Below, in pieces: positions 46,550 to 55,746 of a DNA stretch of 64,000 bases. The notes under the pieces were generated by a model. That model was not told where the DNA came from. It did no database searches and saw only the letters and a list, made by a program, of their open reading frames with translations. The stretch's first letter is position 1. Every line of letters starts with the position of its first letter. Source of the stretch: Stakelama portus (GTDB lineage Bacteria > Pseudomonadota > Alphaproteobacteria > Sphingomonadales > Sphingomonadaceae); contig NZ_QFZL01000004.1 in assembly GCF_003171655.1 (NCBI RefSeq), positions 186,001 to 250,000 on the forward strand. Direction: 5' to 3'. The position numbers and the translations under genes were made by a program.

Positions 46550-48343
46550 CTAACCGCCGTACAGCGCGTCGAGCCGCTCGCCATAGACCTTGCGCAGGAT
46601 ATGGCGGCGGATCTTGAGCGATGGGGTGAGCTGTTCGTTCTCGATCGCGAAGGGCTCGTCCGCCAGGATGAAGCGCCGGACGCGCTCGATCTGCGAGAGC
46701 TCCTTGTTGACGCGCTCGACCGCGCGACCGAGCGCGGCGCGATATTCGAGATCGCTGTTGACCGACGCGGCGTTGCATTTGACGCCGGTCGCCGCGCACC
46801 ATTCCTGAGTCCATTCGGGATCGGGGACGATCACTGCGGTCATATAGGGTTTGCGGTCGCCGAAGATCATCGCCTGCATGATTTCGGGCTGCAGCGTCAG
46901 CATGCCCTCCACCTTTTGCGGGGCGACATTGTCGCCCTTGTCATTGACGATGATGTCCTTCTTGCGATCGGTGATCCGGATGCGGCCCTGATTGTCGATC
47001 TGGCCGATGTCGCCGGTGTGGAGCCAGCCGTCCTTCAGCACGCGGCGCGTTTCTTCTTCGTTGCGCCAATAGCCGTGCATGACCAGCTCGCCGCGCACCA
47101 GGATTTCGCCGTCCTCGGCGATGCGCACATCGACGCCTTTCAGCGCGGGGCCGACCGTATCGTGCTTCAGACCCGCCCTGGGGCGATTGCACGATATCAC
47201 TGGCGCTGCTTCGGTCTGGCCATAGCCTTGCAGGAAAGTGAGGCCGAGCGAATCGAAGAAGGTGCCGACTTCGGGATTGAGCGGCGCGCCGCCCGACACC
47301 ATCGCCTTGATCCGCCCGCCGAAACGTTTGGAAATTTTGGGCTTGAGCGTAGCCTTGAGCAGCAAATTCATCGGCTGGTCGATCAGCGGGACGCCGCCCG
47401 CGGCCTTTTTGGTGCCGATCGCCACCGCGCGATCGAGCAGATAGCTGGACAGGCCGCCCTGTTTCTCGATCGCCTTGGTAATCCGGGTGCGGAGCACTTC
47501 GAACAGGCGCGGGACGACCACCATGATCGTCGGGCGCGTCTCTTCGATGTTCGAGGCGAGTTTTTCCAGACCTTCGGAATAATAGATCTGCGCACCCAGC
47601 GCGATCGGGAAATGCTGACCGCCGGTATGTTCATAGGCATGGCTGAGCGGGAGGAAGGACAGGAACACCTCGTCCTCCCAGCCGAAATCCTCGGAAATGA
47701 TCGTGCAGCAGCCGTCGCAATTGTGCAGGATCGCGCCGTGATGCTGCATCACGCCGCGCGGCGCGCCGCCGGTGCCGCTGGTATAGATGATACAGGCCAG
47801 ATCTTCGCGCTTGAACGTTGCCCGCGCGGCAACAGCGTCGGGATCGGCAGGATGATCGGCGATCAGCTTGTGCCATTGATAATATTCCATGCTGCCCGAC
47901 TGGCTGGCGCGCATTTCGTCGATCGCGATCACCATTCGCGCGGACGAGGACCGTACCGCAGCCGGCATCAGCGTGCGGGCGAGCTTCATGTTCGAAACGA
48001 TGACGGCACAGGCGCCCGAATTCTCGATGATATGGACGTGGTCGCGTTCGGTATTGGTGGTGTAGGTCGGCACCGTGACGCAACCGGCGGCCATGATCGC
48101 AAGGTCGCTGATGCACCATTCGGGGCGGTTTTCCGAAACCAGCATCACCCGGTCGCCACGACGCAGGCCCAGCGCCTGCAACGCCGTGGCGAGGCCGGCG
48201 ACTTGCCGCGCGGCTTCGGCCCAGCTCGTCGCTACCCATTGTCCGCCCTGCTTGGCCCACAGGAAAGGGGCATCGCCCTTTTCCTTTGCGCGCTGAAAGA
48301 ACATGGTGACCAGATTGTCGAAATGTTCGAGCTGCCTTTTCAT
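46550..48343 (-). CDS. Long-chain fatty acid--CoA ligase (AMP-binding)
   Basis: A 597-residue adenylate-forming enzyme activating long-chain fatty acids with ATP and CoA. The P-loop is IIYTSGTGGAPRGVMQHHGA, followed by GYGQTEAAPVISCNR, the hinge TGDIGQIDNQGRIRITDRKK and the C-terminal lysine region LTPSLKIRRHIL. The order and spacing match the FAA1-type bacterial long-chain acyl-CoA synthetases rather than FadD. It is convergent with the M16 gene, with 18 bases between the stops. Confidence 0.92.
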   Translation of the reverse strand: MKRQLEHFDNLVTMFFQRAKEKGDAPFLWAKQGGQWVATSWAEAARQVAGLATALQALGLRRGDRVMLVSENRPEWCISDLAIMAAGCVTVPTYTTNTERDHVHIIENSGACAVIVSNMKLARTLMPAAVRSSSARMVIAIDEMRASQSGSMEYYQWHKLIADHPADPDAVAARATFKREDLACIIYTSGTGGAPRGVMQHHGAILHNCDGCCTIISEDFGWEDEVFLSFLPLSHAYEHTGGQHFPIALGAQIYYSEGLEKLASNIEETRPTIMVVVPRLFEVLRTRITKAIEKQGGLSSYLLDRAVAIGTKKAAGGVPLIDQPMNLLLKATLKPKISKRFGGRIKAMVSGGAPLNPEVGTFFDSLGLTFLQGYGQTEAAPVISCNRPRAGLKHDTVGPALKGVDVRIAEDGEILVRGELVMHGYWRNEEETRRVLKDGWLHTGDIGQIDNQGRIRITDRKKDIIVNDKGDNVAPQKVEGMLTLQPEIMQAMIFGDRKPYMTAVIVPDPEWTQEWCAATGVKCNAASVNSDLEYRAALGRAVERVNKELSQIERVRRFILADEPFAIENEQLTPSLKIRRHILRKVYGERLDALYGG

Positions 48344-48522
48344 TCGGTCGTCCTATCCCCTGACGATCGGCCCGGTCTGACGCCGGGCGCAAGTTTCCGA
48401 CCCTAGTGACTCGCCGATGCAAGCGCCAGCGCCGTAGCGGCATGGACGCTAATGCCCTGCCTCGTTATGCGGGTTAGACGCAGCGCGGCGCAGTTGGTTC
48501 AAAGCGAAAGGGAGATTTGCCG

Positions 48523-50298
48523 GTGATCGAGCGAGAGAAATCGCGTCTGAGCCGCCTGTTTTCGCCGCTGCGCCGACTGACAGGTCTGGCGCTCGCGCTG
48601 GCGATTTCGGCCTGCGCGCCTCAGCATCAGGCGGTCGCCCCGGCTGCTGTCCCTGTGGCGCAAGCAGAGTCGCATGCGCCGCGCCGTATCTTCGTCGCTG
48701 CCGCCAATCCCATTGCGGTCGAGACCGGCCTGGCGGTGATGCGTCGCGGCGGCAGCGCGGTGGACGCGGCGATCGCGATGCAGGCGGTGCTGGGTCTGGT
48801 CGAACCGCAAAGCTCCAGCGTCGCGGGCGGGGCGTTCCTCACTTATTATGACGCCGCGACCCGCAAGGTCAGCGTCTATGACGGACGGGAAGTGGCGCCT
48901 GCCGGTGCGACACCCGCTCTGTTCCTCGACGAACAGGGCGATCCGCTGCCCTTCACCACGGCGCTGCTCAGCGGACGGGCGACGGGTGTGCCGGGCGTGC
49001 TGCGGATGCTGAAGCTCGCGCATGACGAGCATGGCGAACTGGCTTGGAGCGACCTGTTCGGCGACGCGCAACGCATCGCACGCGAAGGCTTCACGATATC
49101 GCCGCGCCTTGCCAACTTCATTCATGGCAGCTTCCCGCAAACCGGCGAGCGGGATTTTCTGGCCTATTTCACCGGGCCCGACGGCAAGCTGCTGAATGCC
49201 GGAGACCGGCTGCGCAATCCGGCCTATGCCGATTTCATCGCGCGGCTGGCCGCACAGGGGCCGGACGCGCTTTATACCGGGCCGACTGCCGAGCGGATCG
49301 TGGCGCGCACCCATGACGGCGCGCTGGCGAGCAGCATGACGCTTGAGGATCTGGCCTCCTATCGCCCGATCAAGCGCGACGCGCTTTGTCGCAACTGGCG
49401 GGTCTATCTGGTCTGCGTCCCGCCGCCGCCGTCGAGTGGTGTCGCGCTGCTGCAATTGCTCGGCATGCTGGAACATACCGATATCGCCAGCCGCGGGCCG
49501 AACGATCCGCAGGCATGGTTCCTTTTCGCGGAGGCGAGTCGCCTGATGTACGCCGATCGCGATCGCTATGTCGGCGACACGGCGTTCGTGAAGGTGCCGA
49601 TCGCGGGGCTGCTCGATCCCGATTATATCGCGCGCCGCGCGGCGATGATCGGCGACCATGCCGGGCCGCCGCCCCAGCCGGGCACGCCGCCGGGAGCGCA
49701 GCTGGCGGGAGTCGATCGAACGCTGGAGCCCACCGGCACTTCGCATTTCATCGTTCGCGATGCCGACGGCAACGTGGTTTCGATGACCACTACCGTCGAA
49801 TCGATCTTCGGTACCGGGCGGATGGTCGACGGATTTTTCCTCAACAACCAGCTGACCGACTTTTCCTTCGCTCCCGTCGATGGCGACGGGCGGCCGGTGG
49901 CCAATGCCGTGGCGGCGGGGAAACGGCCGCGCTCGACGATGACGCCGCTGATCATGCTCGATTCGCAGGGGCGCTTCGCCGGGGCGCTGGGGTCCGCAGG
50001 CGGCACGTCGATCCTTGCCTATGTCGGCAAATCGATGATCGGCGCAGTCGATTGGGACTTGTCGATGCAGGATGCGCTGGCGCTGCCGAACCTGATCGCG
50101 CGCGGCGCGGTCTTCTATGGCGAAGTGACCAAATTCTCGCCGGCGCTTCAGGATGGTCTTGCGGCGCGCGGAATCGTCCTGCGCCCCGGCCAGGGTGAGG
50201 ATTCGGGGTTGCAGGGCGTGATCGTGCGCGATGGCCGTTTCGACGGCGGCTATGATCCGCGCCGCGAAGGGCGCGCGATTACCGAAGAACTTCCCTAA
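48523..50298 (+). CDS. ggt: Gamma-glutamyltransferase, lipoprotein
   Basis: A 591-residue Ntn hydrolase that cleaves and transfers gamma-glutamyl groups from glutathione in the periplasm. The GTG start at 48523 has AAGGGAG eight bases upstream (a TTG six bases earlier is too close). A basic N-terminus and LTGLALALAISAC give a lipobox, so it is probably lipid-anchored, unlike the soluble periplasmic E. coli enzyme. MRRGGSAVDAAIAMQAVLGL is the family start. The autoprocessing/catalytic threonine is in TGTSHFIVRDADGNVVSMTT, and GKRPRSTMTPLIM follows. The autoprocessing site divides it into about 415- and 175-residue subunits. Confidence 0.94.
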   Translation: MIEREKSRLSRLFSPLRRLTGLALALAISACAPQHQAVAPAAVPVAQAESHAPRRIFVAAANPIAVETGLAVMRRGGSAVDAAIAMQAVLGLVEPQSSSVAGGAFLTYYDAATRKVSVYDGREVAPAGATPALFLDEQGDPLPFTTALLSGRATGVPGVLRMLKLAHDEHGELAWSDLFGDAQRIAREGFTISPRLANFIHGSFPQTGERDFLAYFTGPDGKLLNAGDRLRNPAYADFIARLAAQGPDALYTGPTAERIVARTHDGALASSMTLEDLASYRPIKRDALCRNWRVYLVCVPPPPSSGVALLQLLGMLEHTDIASRGPNDPQAWFLFAEASRLMYADRDRYVGDTAFVKVPIAGLLDPDYIARRAAMIGDHAGPPPQPGTPPGAQLAGVDRTLEPTGTSHFIVRDADGNVVSMTTTVESIFGTGRMVDGFFLNNQLTDFSFAPVDGDGRPVANAVAAGKRPRSTMTPLIMLDSQGRFAGALGSAGGTSILAYVGKSMIGAVDWDLSMQDALALPNLIARGAVFYGEVTKFSPALQDGLAARGIVLRPGQGEDSGLQGVIVRDGRFDGGYDPRREGRAITEELP

Positions 50299-51362
50299 AC
50301 GTCGGCGCCGACGGCTTCGGCGATATTGGCGAAACCGTCGCGCCGCAGCAGTGCCGAAAGTTCGCGCAGCATGCGGCGGGGCAGTCCGGCGCCGCGATAG
50401 ACCAGCGCCGAATAGACATGGACCAGGCTGGCACCCGCACGGATGCGGGCATAGGCCTCTGCACCGCTGTCGATCCCGCCCGCCGAAATCAGCGGCAATT
50501 GCCCGCCGGTCGCAGCGCGCGCGTCGCGCAGCGCGCGCCGGGCGAGCGGCGCCAGCGGTTTGCCCGAAAGCCCGCCCGATTCGCCTGCCGCTGCACTGCG
50601 CAGGATTTCGGGTCGTGAAATGGTGGTGTTGGAAACGATCAGCGCGTCGACATGATGGTCGATCGCCGCCGCGACGACCGAATCGATCGCCTTTGCATCC
50701 AGATCGGGTGCGATTTTGAGGAAGAAGGGTCGCCTGCTGCCATCGGAAAGCTGTCGCGCGCTATCGCAGGCGGCGAGCAATTCATCGATCGCCGGGCGCG
50801 ATTGCAGGTCGCGCAGGCCCGGCGTGTTGGGCGAACTGACGTTGATCGTCAGATAATCGGCAAGCGGCGCGGCGCGGGAAACCCCCAGCGCATAGTCTTC
50901 GATCGCCCGATCGCCCGCGACCGAATCCTTGTTCGCGCCGACATTGATTCCCAGCACGCCACGACGATTCGGCAGCCGGGCGATGCGTGCCAGTGCCGCA
51001 TCGAGGCCGTCATTGTTGAAGCCCATGCGGTTGATCACGGCTTCGTCGTCGGTCAGGCGGAACAGGCGAGGGCGAGGATTCCCCGGCTGCGCACGCGGCG
51101 TCAGCGTGCCGATTTCGACCGATCCGAACCCGAGCGCGAAGAGGCCCGGCACCGCCTCGCCATTCTTGTCGAGTCCGGCGGCCAGACCGACGGGATTGGC
51201 GAAATCGATTCCGGCGACGCGCTGTGCCAGCGACGGATCCGTCGGGTTGCGCCCGGCAAAGGGCGCTCCGGCAGCGCCCCAGGCGCGCAGCGCGGAGATC
51301 GCGGCACGATGGGCGGTTTCGGCGTCGAAGGCGAACAGGATGGAGCGACCGGGATAGTGCAT
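50295..51362 (-). CDS. pyrD: Dihydroorotate dehydrogenase (quinone), class 2
   Basis: A 355-residue membrane-associated FMN enzyme oxidising dihydroorotate to orotate with quinone, in pyrimidine synthesis. The N-terminal helix (SILFAFDAETAHRAAISALR) and FANPVGLAAGLDKNGEAVPG mark class 2. YLTINVSSPNTPGLRDLQ contains the catalytic serine region and YSALVYRGAGLPRRM closes the barrel. ATG 51362 begins MHYPGRSILFAFD; the longer frame to 51551 runs through terminators and is rejected. It overlaps the convergent ggt stop by four bases. Confidence 0.95.
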   Translation of the reverse strand: MHYPGRSILFAFDAETAHRAAISALRAWGAAGAPFAGRNPTDPSLAQRVAGIDFANPVGLAAGLDKNGEAVPGLFALGFGSVEIGTLTPRAQPGNPRPRLFRLTDDEAVINRMGFNNDGLDAALARIARLPNRRGVLGINVGANKDSVAGDRAIEDYALGVSRAAPLADYLTINVSSPNTPGLRDLQSRPAIDELLAACDSARQLSDGSRRPFFLKIAPDLDAKAIDSVVAAAIDHHVDALIVSNTTISRPEILRSAAAGESGGLSGKPLAPLARRALRDARAATGGQLPLISAGGIDSGAEAYARIRAGASLVHVYSALVYRGAGLPRRMLRELSALLRRDGFANIAEAVGADV

Positions 51363-51477
51363 GGCGCGGCTTATGCACTGCCCGGGATTGGGTTCAAAGC
51401 GGTGGCATCGAACGGCTTGTCGATTCCGTACAATACTTTGTGAATTCTTTGGTTTATAGAAGATCCTGCGACCCGAG

Positions 51478-51506
51478 GGGTTCCGCTGAACGGGGGGACC
51501 CTTTTC
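51478..51506 (+). terminator. First of two tandem terminator-like hairpins
   Basis: GGGTTCC pairs with GGGACCC (one U-G pair) around a 10-base loop, followed by TTTTCT. It points along the plus strand and has no gene immediately upstream on that strand. Confidence 0.5.
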
Positions 51507-51507
51507 T

Positions 51508-51544
51508 AGGCCCGGTCGATTCGTCGACCGGGCCTCCTTTTTTG
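51508..51544 (+). terminator. Strong intrinsic terminator with TTCG tetraloop
   Basis: AGGCCCGGTCGA and TCGACCGGGCCT form a perfect 12-bp stem closed by TTCG and followed by CCTTTTTTTG. It works on the plus strand only. Because pyrD reads away on the minus strand, the transcript it ends must start between about 51363 and 51470, or be a read-through of ggt; see findings. Confidence 0.9.
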
Positions 51545-51657
51545 TCTGCAACCCGCCGCGTCTTTCGCTCTCTGACGAAATCGGCCTATGATAACTGCGC
51601 TTTTCATTTGCATGATTCGATCATGTGGGCAGGCATCTGAGAAGGGGGTCTCAGATC

Positions 51658-52605
51658 ATGGCGGGCATTCCGCAAATGGCGCAGGATACAGGCGAAACAA
51701 AGGCGCGGCAGGTGATTGCCCATGGACGCGGCGACATCGGACGCGCGCGGATCGACGTCCCCGAACTTCTTTACATGCCGGCCACCGGGCCGCTGATGCC
51801 GCTGGTCGAAAGCTATTATCTCTATCGCTATGACGCGGAAATCGTCGATGGTGTCGAGCGCGTCGATACCGGCCAGATCCGATTCATGCTGCGCGGCGAG
51901 GGCGAACTCATATTCTCGTCCGGAAATCGCGAAGCGTCGTTGCCGGTGATGGTCAACGGTCCGGGCGCGGCGGCGGCCCGCTATCGTGTCCGGGGGCCGT
52001 TTCATTGTTTCGGCATTTCGTTGCGACCGATCGGCTGGCGGTCGCTGATCGGATTGCCTGCCAATCGGGTGAGTGCGTCGGTGATCGACGCCGACACGAT
52101 TTTCGATGGCGAAGCAACGCCGCTGCTGGCGTCGCTACGCCGCGCCGAAACGCTTGAGGAGATGGTCGCGATCGTCGAGCCGATGTTGTTGCGGCATCGC
52201 CGCCGCGTGCCCGAGGCGCATCTCGCGCTTTGCCGCGCGGTGCGCGAATGGGGCGCCAGCGAGGCGCTGGGCGTCGAGGCGCTCTATGCGATGGTGCCGA
52301 TGTCGCAGCGTCAGGCGACGCGGCTGTGCAACGAATATTTCGGTGGCCCTCCAAAGCTGCTCGAACGAAAATTTCGCGCGATCCGGGCGGCGATGCGAAT
52401 CTATCAGGGCGCGCGGCCGGCGGTGGCGGCCGCGCCCTTTTTCGACCAGTCGCACATGATTCACGAAGTGAAACATTTCACCGGCCATACGCCGACATCG
52501 CTGCGCGAAGCGATCGACCCGGTGCTGGCGAGCACGCTCGACAACGAAACCTTTCACATCCTGCCCGAAGTTTTTCCCGAATCGGTTGACCCCGGGGGCG
52601 ACTAG
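51658..52605 (+). CDS. AraC-family transcriptional regulator
   Basis: A 315-residue regulator starting MAGIPQMAQDTGETKARQVI with AAGGGGGT 11 bases upstream. Residues 35-180 form an uncharacterised sensor region beginning DVPELLYMPATGPLMPLVES, like the DUF6597-type N-terminus of some AraC proteins (RVRGPFHCFGISLRPIGW). The C-terminal helix-turn-helix pair is degenerate in its first unit (LYAMVPMSQRQATRLCNEYF) and clear in the second (AAAPFFDQSHMIHEVKHFTG). It ends 39 bases before the suf regulator, separated from it by the dyad at 52615, so a shared transcript is possible. Confidence 0.82.
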   Translation: MAGIPQMAQDTGETKARQVIAHGRGDIGRARIDVPELLYMPATGPLMPLVESYYLYRYDAEIVDGVERVDTGQIRFMLRGEGELIFSSGNREASLPVMVNGPGAAAARYRVRGPFHCFGISLRPIGWRSLIGLPANRVSASVIDADTIFDGEATPLLASLRRAETLEEMVAIVEPMLLRHRRRVPEAHLALCRAVREWGASEALGVEALYAMVPMSQRQATRLCNEYFGGPPKLLERKFRAIRAAMRIYQGARPAVAAAPFFDQSHMIHEVKHFTGHTPTSLREAIDPVLASTLDNETFHILPEVFPESVDPGGD

Positions 52606-52614
52606 CCCCATGTG

Positions 52615-52641
52615 CCAATCGGAACAAAACAGTCCGATTGG
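52615..52641. promoter_or_regulatory. Inverted repeat directly before the suf regulator gene
   Basis: CCAATCGGA and TCCGATTGG are perfect 9-base inverted repeats separated by ACAAAACAG, ending three bases before the regulator ATG. It is the size of an Rrf2/IscR-type operator and covers the expected ribosome-binding region, which otherwise lacks a clear Shine-Dalgarno. Autoregulation of the suf operon is the likely role. Confidence 0.6.
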
Positions 52642-52644
52642 AAA

Positions 52645-53124
52645 ATGCGCCTTTCGAGCCTAGCCGATTATGCCGTCGTGACGATGGCCGCCGCCGCCCG
52701 CCATTGCGGGGGGATGGCGCGCGTCAATGCAACGTCGCTGGCCGAGGAAACCGGATTGCCGCTGCCGACGGTGCAAAAGCTGGTCAGCAGGATGTCGTCC
52801 GCCGGCCTTATCGAAAGCTCGCGCGGGACCGGTGGCGGATTTCGCCTGTCGCGTCCGCCGCGCGCGATCACACTCGCCGATATTGTCGAGGCGATCGAAG
52901 GGCCGATTGCGCTCACCGCCTGTGTCGATCACGGCAAGTCCGATTGCGCAGTCGAAGCCAATTGCCATGTGAAGCCGCATTGGAACGTCGTGAACACGGT
53001 GGTGCGCGACGCGCTTGCGGCAGTATCGCTCGCCGATCTGGCCGCTTCGATGCCCGACAGGACTGCCCCCGAACAGGATGGTGCCCCCGCCGCGATGCGC
53101 GTGGCACTGGAAGGAACACGCTGA
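52645..53124 (+). CDS. Rrf2-family regulator of the suf operon (IscR/SufR-like)
   Basis: A 159-residue winged-helix repressor. The helix-turn-helix is in [20 protein letters not shown], with wing [20 protein letters not shown]. Three cysteines in [15 protein letters not shown] match the Fe-S ligand set of IscR-like proteins, so it should sense iron-sulfur status. The start [20 protein letters not shown] is the conserved family start; the frame's earlier TTG would run through the dyad at 52615. It is followed one base later by sufB, placing it first in the operon. Confidence 0.93.
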   Translation: MRLSSLADYAVVTMAAAARHCGGMARVNATSLAEETGLPLPTVQKLVSRMSSAGLIESSRGTGGGFRLSRPPRAITLADIVEAIEGPIALTACVDHGKSDCAVEANCHVKPHWNVVNTVVRDALAAVSLADLAASMPDRTAPEQDGAPAAMRVALEGTR

Positions 53125-53125
53125 G

Positions 53126-54589
53126 ATGGCCACCAAGAACGCAGAGGCACTCGCCGCCGCGAACAAGAAATATGAATGGGGCTTCTCGTCCGACGTCGAA
53201 CAGGAGTTCGCACCCAAGGGGCTGAACGAGGATACGGTCCGCTTCATTTCGGCCAAGAAGGGCGAGCCCGAATGGATGCTCGACTGGCGGCTGAAGGCGT
53301 ATCGCGCCTGGCTGGAAATGACGCCGCCCGACTGGGCGAAGCTCGACATTCCGCCGATCGATTATCAGGACGCCTATTATTACGCCGAGCCCAAGGCGAA
53401 GAAGACGATCGAGAGCCTCGAAGAACTCGATCCCGAAATCCGGCGTACCTATGAAAAGCTGGGCATTCCGATCGAGGAGCAGAAAGTGCTCGCCGGCGTC
53501 GAAGGCGCGCGCAAGGTCGCGGTCGATGCGGTGTTCGACAGCGTTTCGGTCGCCACCACCTTCCGAAAGGAGCTGGAGGAAGCGGGCGTCATCTTCCTGT
53601 CGATCAGCGAGGCGATCAAGAAGCATCCCGATCTGGTGAAGAAGTGGCTGGGCAAGGTCGTGCCCCAGCGCGACAATTATTTCGCGGCATTGAACTGCGC
53701 GGTCTTTTCCGACGGCACCTTCGTCTACATTCCCGAAGGCGTGCGCTGCCCGATGGAGCTGTCGACCTATTTCCGGATCAACGCCGAAAATACCGGCCAG
53801 TTCGAACGGACGCTGATCGTCGCCGACAAGGGCAGCTATGTCAGCTATCTCGAAGGCTGCACCGCGCCGATGCGCGACGAGAATCAGCTGCATGCCGCCG
53901 TGGTCGAACTGGTCGCGCTCGACGATGCGGAAATCAAATATTCGACCGTCCAGAACTGGTATCCGGGCGATGAGAATGGCGTTGGCGGCATCTATAATTT
54001 CGTCACCAAGCGCGCGCTGTGCCAGGGCAAGAACAGCAAGGTCAGCTGGACCCAGGTCGAAACCGGCAGCGCGATCACCTGGAAATATCCCAGCTGCGTG
54101 CTCAACGGCGAAAACAGCGTCGGCGAATTCTATTCGGTTGCGGTCACCAATGGCCGGCAACAGGCCGATACCGGAACCAAGATGATCCATAACGGCAAGA
54201 ACAGCCGTTCGACGATCATCTCAAAGGGTATTTCGGCGGGCCGCAGCGACAATACGTATCGCGGGCTCGTCCGGGTCGGCCCGGCGGCGGAGAATGTCCG
54301 CAACTTCACGCAATGCGACAGCCTGTTGCTCGGCGATCAATGTGGCGCGCACACCGTGCCCTATATCGAAGTGAAGAACCCCTCGGCGCAGATCGAGCAT
54401 GAAGCGACGACGTCGAAAATCTCCGACGACCAGCTCTTCTATGCGCTTCAGCGCGGACTCGACGAAGAGGCTGCGGTTGCGCTGATCGTCAATGGCTTTG
54501 CCAAGGAAGTGCTGCAGCAACTGCCGATGGAATTCGCCGTCGAGGCGCAGAAGCTGCTGGGGATCAGCCTTGAGGGGAGTGTGGGGTGA
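53126..54589 (+). CDS. sufB: Fe-S cluster assembly scaffold SufB
   Basis: A 487-residue scaffold protein of the SufBC2D complex, on which [Fe-S] clusters are built. [40 protein letters not shown] and [20 protein letters not shown] are family signatures; the cysteine in FTQCDS corresponds to the essential acceptor cysteine. The beta-helical core is complete. ATG 53126 follows the regulator stop (TGAGATG). It ends with TGATG, which starts the next gene. Confidence 0.97.
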   Translation: MATKNAEALAAANKKYEWGFSSDVEQEFAPKGLNEDTVRFISAKKGEPEWMLDWRLKAYRAWLEMTPPDWAKLDIPPIDYQDAYYYAEPKAKKTIESLEELDPEIRRTYEKLGIPIEEQKVLAGVEGARKVAVDAVFDSVSVATTFRKELEEAGVIFLSISEAIKKHPDLVKKWLGKVVPQRDNYFAALNCAVFSDGTFVYIPEGVRCPMELSTYFRINAENTGQFERTLIVADKGSYVSYLEGCTAPMRDENQLHAAVVELVALDDAEIKYSTVQNWYPGDENGVGGIYNFVTKRALCQGKNSKVSWTQVETGSAITWKYPSCVLNGENSVGEFYSVAVTNGRQQADTGTKMIHNGKNSRSTIISKGISAGRSDNTYRGLVRVGPAAENVRNFTQCDSLLLGDQCGAHTVPYIEVKNPSAQIEHEATTSKISDDQLFYALQRGLDEEAAVALIVNGFAKEVLQQLPMEFAVEAQKLLGISLEGSVG

Positions 54590-55107
54590 TGGGGAAGATC
54601 GGGGTTTCGGCAGTACGGCATTTGGCGTTATTGGGGGCGTCATTCGCGCTCGTTTCCAGTCACATGCCTCCTCGCGATGATCACGAAGGCGTGAGGATGG
54701 AGAATATGATGGAATATCTCGGCGCAACGGGTCACGCGACTTGCTTGCGTTCCGAAATCCAGACTGTTTCCGAAGATAGGGCGGCGCTTGCTGCTGCTAT
54801 CCGGGCCGCTGTGGATAAGTGCCGGGACCACACAAGGTCGCTGTTCGACGGAGCCAAGCTGAATGGGGGCAGTTTTCCGCTACCGATGATCCAGCAAGCG
54901 ATGCGCATGCGGCGGAAAGTCGAGGACTATCTGCTTCCACAAATCGAGGCGCTACCGGCAGATCCGCGTCCTCTCAAAGATCGAATGCACTTTGTTCTCG
55001 TCGAGCCTGACGGAAACGCGACCGAGGCATTTGCGGTGGGTGACGATAATTCCTCAGGGCAGATCAACGTGCCTGAAGTTTCGTACCTTACGGTGCGCTT
55101 CGGGTAA
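54589..55107 (+). CDS. Exported protein of unknown function inserted in the suf operon
   Basis: A 172-residue protein starting at the ATG that overlaps the sufB stop by one base (TGATG). A hydrophobic N-terminus (RHLALLGASFALVSSH) suggests a signal peptide or anchor; the rest is mixed helical with DRAALAAAIRAAVDKCRDHT, MRMRRKVEDYLLPQIEALP and a terminal VPEVSYLTVRFG. Base composition is visibly more AT-rich than in the neighbouring suf genes, with more T- and A-ending codons, which suggests a later arrival. I do not recognise it. Confidence 0.65.
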   Translation: MGKIGVSAVRHLALLGASFALVSSHMPPRDDHEGVRMENMMEYLGATGHATCLRSEIQTVSEDRAALAAAIRAAVDKCRDHTRSLFDGAKLNGGSFPLPMIQQAMRMRRKVEDYLLPQIEALPADPRPLKDRMHFVLVEPDGNATEAFAVGDDNSSGQINVPEVSYLTVRFG

Positions 55108-55113
55108 GTGGGA

Positions 55114-55704
55114 ATGATTGCGCCCGTCATTCTGTCTGTTGCCCGGAGCGGGAAAGCGCATTCGCTATTGCTTCTTGCACTGGCGGTGCTGCTTTCCATT
55201 TGCTGCCATCCGGCGGCAATAGCACAAGATGCGAGCGCAACTGCGCCTGCTGACGAGGAAGTCTATGAGGAGATCGTGGTCCAGACCCGCGCGGGGCTGG
55301 CGGCGCTGGTCTTCGATCGCGGGCCCGATGGGCGGCTCTATAATTGCCGGCTGTTCAAGACCAGCGGCGTCGACACGGTCGATGCCGAGGCATGCGACAA
55401 TTTCCGCGATTGCACGATCGATGATGACGGCAACACGCATTGCCGTGAAGAAACCGTACCGGTGGTCGCGCCGATCCTGCTCGATACGCGCCCGAACAGT
55501 GCGTCGATCGCGGACCGGCTGGCCAAGCCGGACATCAACCTGCTCGAACCCGAGCCGGTGAGCGACGATGTCGGGCCCGGCCAGCGGCGCGCCAACACGG
55601 ATGATCCCAACCGTCTGGGCAAATTGCCGCCGCCGCCGACCGATCCGACGCGCAGCGGCTCGGTGATCACGTTCGGCACGCCCCAGCCGGACGATCAGCG
55701 ATGA
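55114..55704 (+). CDS. Exported cysteine-motif protein A in the suf operon
   Basis: A 196-residue protein with a hydrophobic signal sequence (AHSLLLLALAVLLSICCHPA). The mature part starts EEVYEEIVVQTRAGLAALVF and has four cysteines in DGRLYNCRLFKTSG, VDAEACDNFRDC and DGNTHC, then a proline-rich tail (LLEPEPVSDDVGPGQRR). The EEIVV segment and the first three cysteines have exactly the same spacing as in the 56487-56816 protein, so the two appear paralogous. An ATG at 55114 is used; a GTG six bases upstream is possible. Function unknown; the location outside the cytoplasm is at odds with the suf context. Confidence 0.72.
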   Translation: MIAPVILSVARSGKAHSLLLLALAVLLSICCHPAAIAQDASATAPADEEVYEEIVVQTRAGLAALVFDRGPDGRLYNCRLFKTSGVDTVDAEACDNFRDCTIDDDGNTHCREETVPVVAPILLDTRPNSASIADRLAKPDINLLEPEPVSDDVGPGQRRANTDDPNRLGKLPPPPTDPTRSGSVITFGTPQPDDQR

Positions 55705-55746
55705 AACGCCCCGCCCCCCATTCCTGCTTTTTTCGAGATGTAACCG

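Noticed and set aside
51508..51544. Attenuator of pyrD
   Set aside because: The T-run is on the plus strand, opposite to pyrD transcription.
51363..51551. Extended N-terminus of PyrD starting at 51551
   Set aside because: It would read through both terminator hairpins in reverse and adds a basic tail not seen in the family, while ATG 51362 gives the normal start.
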